Origin: PGYR01 sp046290495
Lineage (GTDB): Bacteria > Bacteroidota > Ignavibacteria > Kapaibacteriales > UBA2268
Length of the DNA stretch: 64,000 nt
Assembly: GCA_046290495.1 (NCBI GenBank)
Contig: JBKAGT010000005.1
Coordinates: 744,001 to 808,000, forward strand
Direction of reading: 5' to 3'
Shown: positions 63,448-64,000 of the stretch, in pieces
Layout of the letters: every line of letters begins with the position of its first letter
Numbering within the stretch: the first letter of the stretch is position 1
Translations under genes and position numbers: made by a program
The notes under the pieces: model-generated
The model's input: only the letters and a program-made list of their open reading frames with translations
What the model was told of the DNA's origin: nothing
The model's database searches: none

Positions 63448-64000
63448 TGAATAATATTAAAGGAATAAATATAACGCTTTATGTAATATCCATTCTATAT
63501 TTTGTTGGTATGTTCCAACTTACAAGTATAGGAAGTTTTGGAGTTCAACCATCATACGTTGGTATAGTATTATTATTTAGTTTATTTTTTTACCACTTTA
63601 TTACAAATAAACTTACAGTAAATCTTAACCCAATTAGCAGTGCCAAATCAGTGTTATTATTGCAGGCATCTGCAGGTTTAGCGCTTGTGTTTGTTATATC
63701 GAACCCAAATGCTGAAGTGATTCAATTTATAAAGTCATATTCTCACTTTATTTTTCTGACATTATTTGCACTCACATTAGGGGTTATAAACTTAGAAAAT
63801 AAAGTCTTTCTAAATATATTTAGAATCTGGCTCATCTTTTCTATTATACTCAATATTTTTGGCATTTACCAGCTATTTGCTCGTGCTTTTGAGCTACCGT
63901 TAGCTTGGATAGAGTTGAACAATGTCAGCTTATCAGGAAATGAAGAACAGGAGTTTCAACAACTAAGTCTAAAGTTTAAAAATTTTTACAGAGCCACTTC
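63447..64000 (+). CDS. O-antigen ligase/polymerase-like membrane protein, N-terminal part (cut by window edge)
   Basis: An open frame from GTG 63447 runs 184 codons to the window end without a stop. It begins NNIKGINITLYVISILYFVGMF and shows several hydrophobic helices, then IFGIYQLFARAFELPLAWIEL, a pattern usual in the O-antigen ligase (Wzy/WaaL) family before the large periplasmic loop. The predicted start shares one base with the preceding stop. The catalytic loop lies beyond the window, so the assignment is provisional. With the two GT39-like genes it marks the start of a surface-polysaccharide locus. Confidence 0.7.
   Translation, partial: MNNIKGINITLYVISILYFVGMFQLTSIGSFGVQPSYVGIVLLFSLFFYHFITNKLTVNLNPISSAKSVLLLQASAGLALVFVISNPNAEVIQFIKSYSHFIFLTLFALTLGVINLENKVFLNIFRIWLIFSIILNIFGIYQLFARAFELPLAWIELNNVSLSGNEEQEFQQLSLKFKNFYRAT

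Noticed and set aside
1..64000. CRISPR arrays, insertion sequences, prophage, defence or toxin-antitoxin genes
   Set aside because: No direct-repeat arrays, transposase or integrase motifs, or terminal inverted repeats were found by reading; the gene set is housekeeping and envelope.

Overview
The window is an AT-rich (about one-third G+C by eye) chromosomal segment of a free-living bacterium of the Bacteroidota/FCB group, possibly a Kapabacteria/Ignavibacteria-like lineage. This placement is inferred. It rests on four large exported proteins with type IX secretion (T9SS) C-terminal sorting modules, several promoters of the form TTTG-N19/20-TAnnTTTG (the Bacteroidota primary sigma pattern), DUF1573, Omp28 and DUF4139 proteins, and many SPII lipoproteins. 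Nearly every base is coding. I see no transposase, integrase, CRISPR array, restriction system or toxin-antitoxin pair, so this looks like core genome. No stretch longer than 300 bases lacks a gene.

Layout. 1-594: N-terminal part of ClpC. 869-1967: prfB with a programmed +1 frameshift, then a small lipoprotein. 2417-8645: a surface vWFA/T9SS protein overlapping a double-OmpA outer-membrane protein. 8649-13500: SRPBCC protein, alpha/beta hydrolase, acyl-CoA dehydrogenase, DUF1573 protein, MDR oxidoreductase and CPBP protease. 13547-17659: FG-GAP T9SS protein and a PBP4-type carboxypeptidase. 17711-25478: htpG, queA, two-subunit methylmalonyl-CoA mutase, a lipoprotein and a DUF6580 membrane protein. 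25556-31972: malic enzyme-PTA fusion, FliK-like protein, aldo/keto reductase and secreted M1 aminopeptidase. 32033-35743: tRNA-fMet, rpmA/rplU, an aspartoacylase-like hydrolase and clpXP. 35872-42939: Omp28/T9SS protein, tRNA-His, secA and an agmatinase-like protein. 43003-46657: transaldolase-like enzyme, coaE, LPG-flippase-like protein and pepT. 46776-50658: a DUF4139 protein with three tandem lipoproteins. 50741-57547: aldehyde dehydrogenase, rpsD, and an operon with cystathionine beta-synthase, L,D-transpeptidase, PepSY lipoprotein, transsulfuration lyase and queC. 57699-60382: YjdM/PhnA-like, lipocalin-like, pirin and threonine dehydrogenase genes. 60410-64000: two paralogous GT39-type membrane glycosyltransferases and an O-antigen-ligase-like protein cut by the window edge.

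Functional themes are protein quality control (ClpC, ClpXP, HtpG, aminopeptidases), translation (RF2, S4, L21, L27, two tRNAs, queuosine genes queA and queC), export and surface display (SecA plus T9SS cargo), propionate and acyl-CoA metabolism (mutAB, acyl-CoA dehydrogenase, malic enzyme), amino-acid catabolism (reverse transsulfuration, Tdh, aldehyde dehydrogenase) and envelope construction. I do not see a clearly new multi-gene system. The best candidates for something undescribed are the vWFA/OmpA pair, the three-lipoprotein DUF4139 operon and the FliK-like protein without visible flagellar neighbours.
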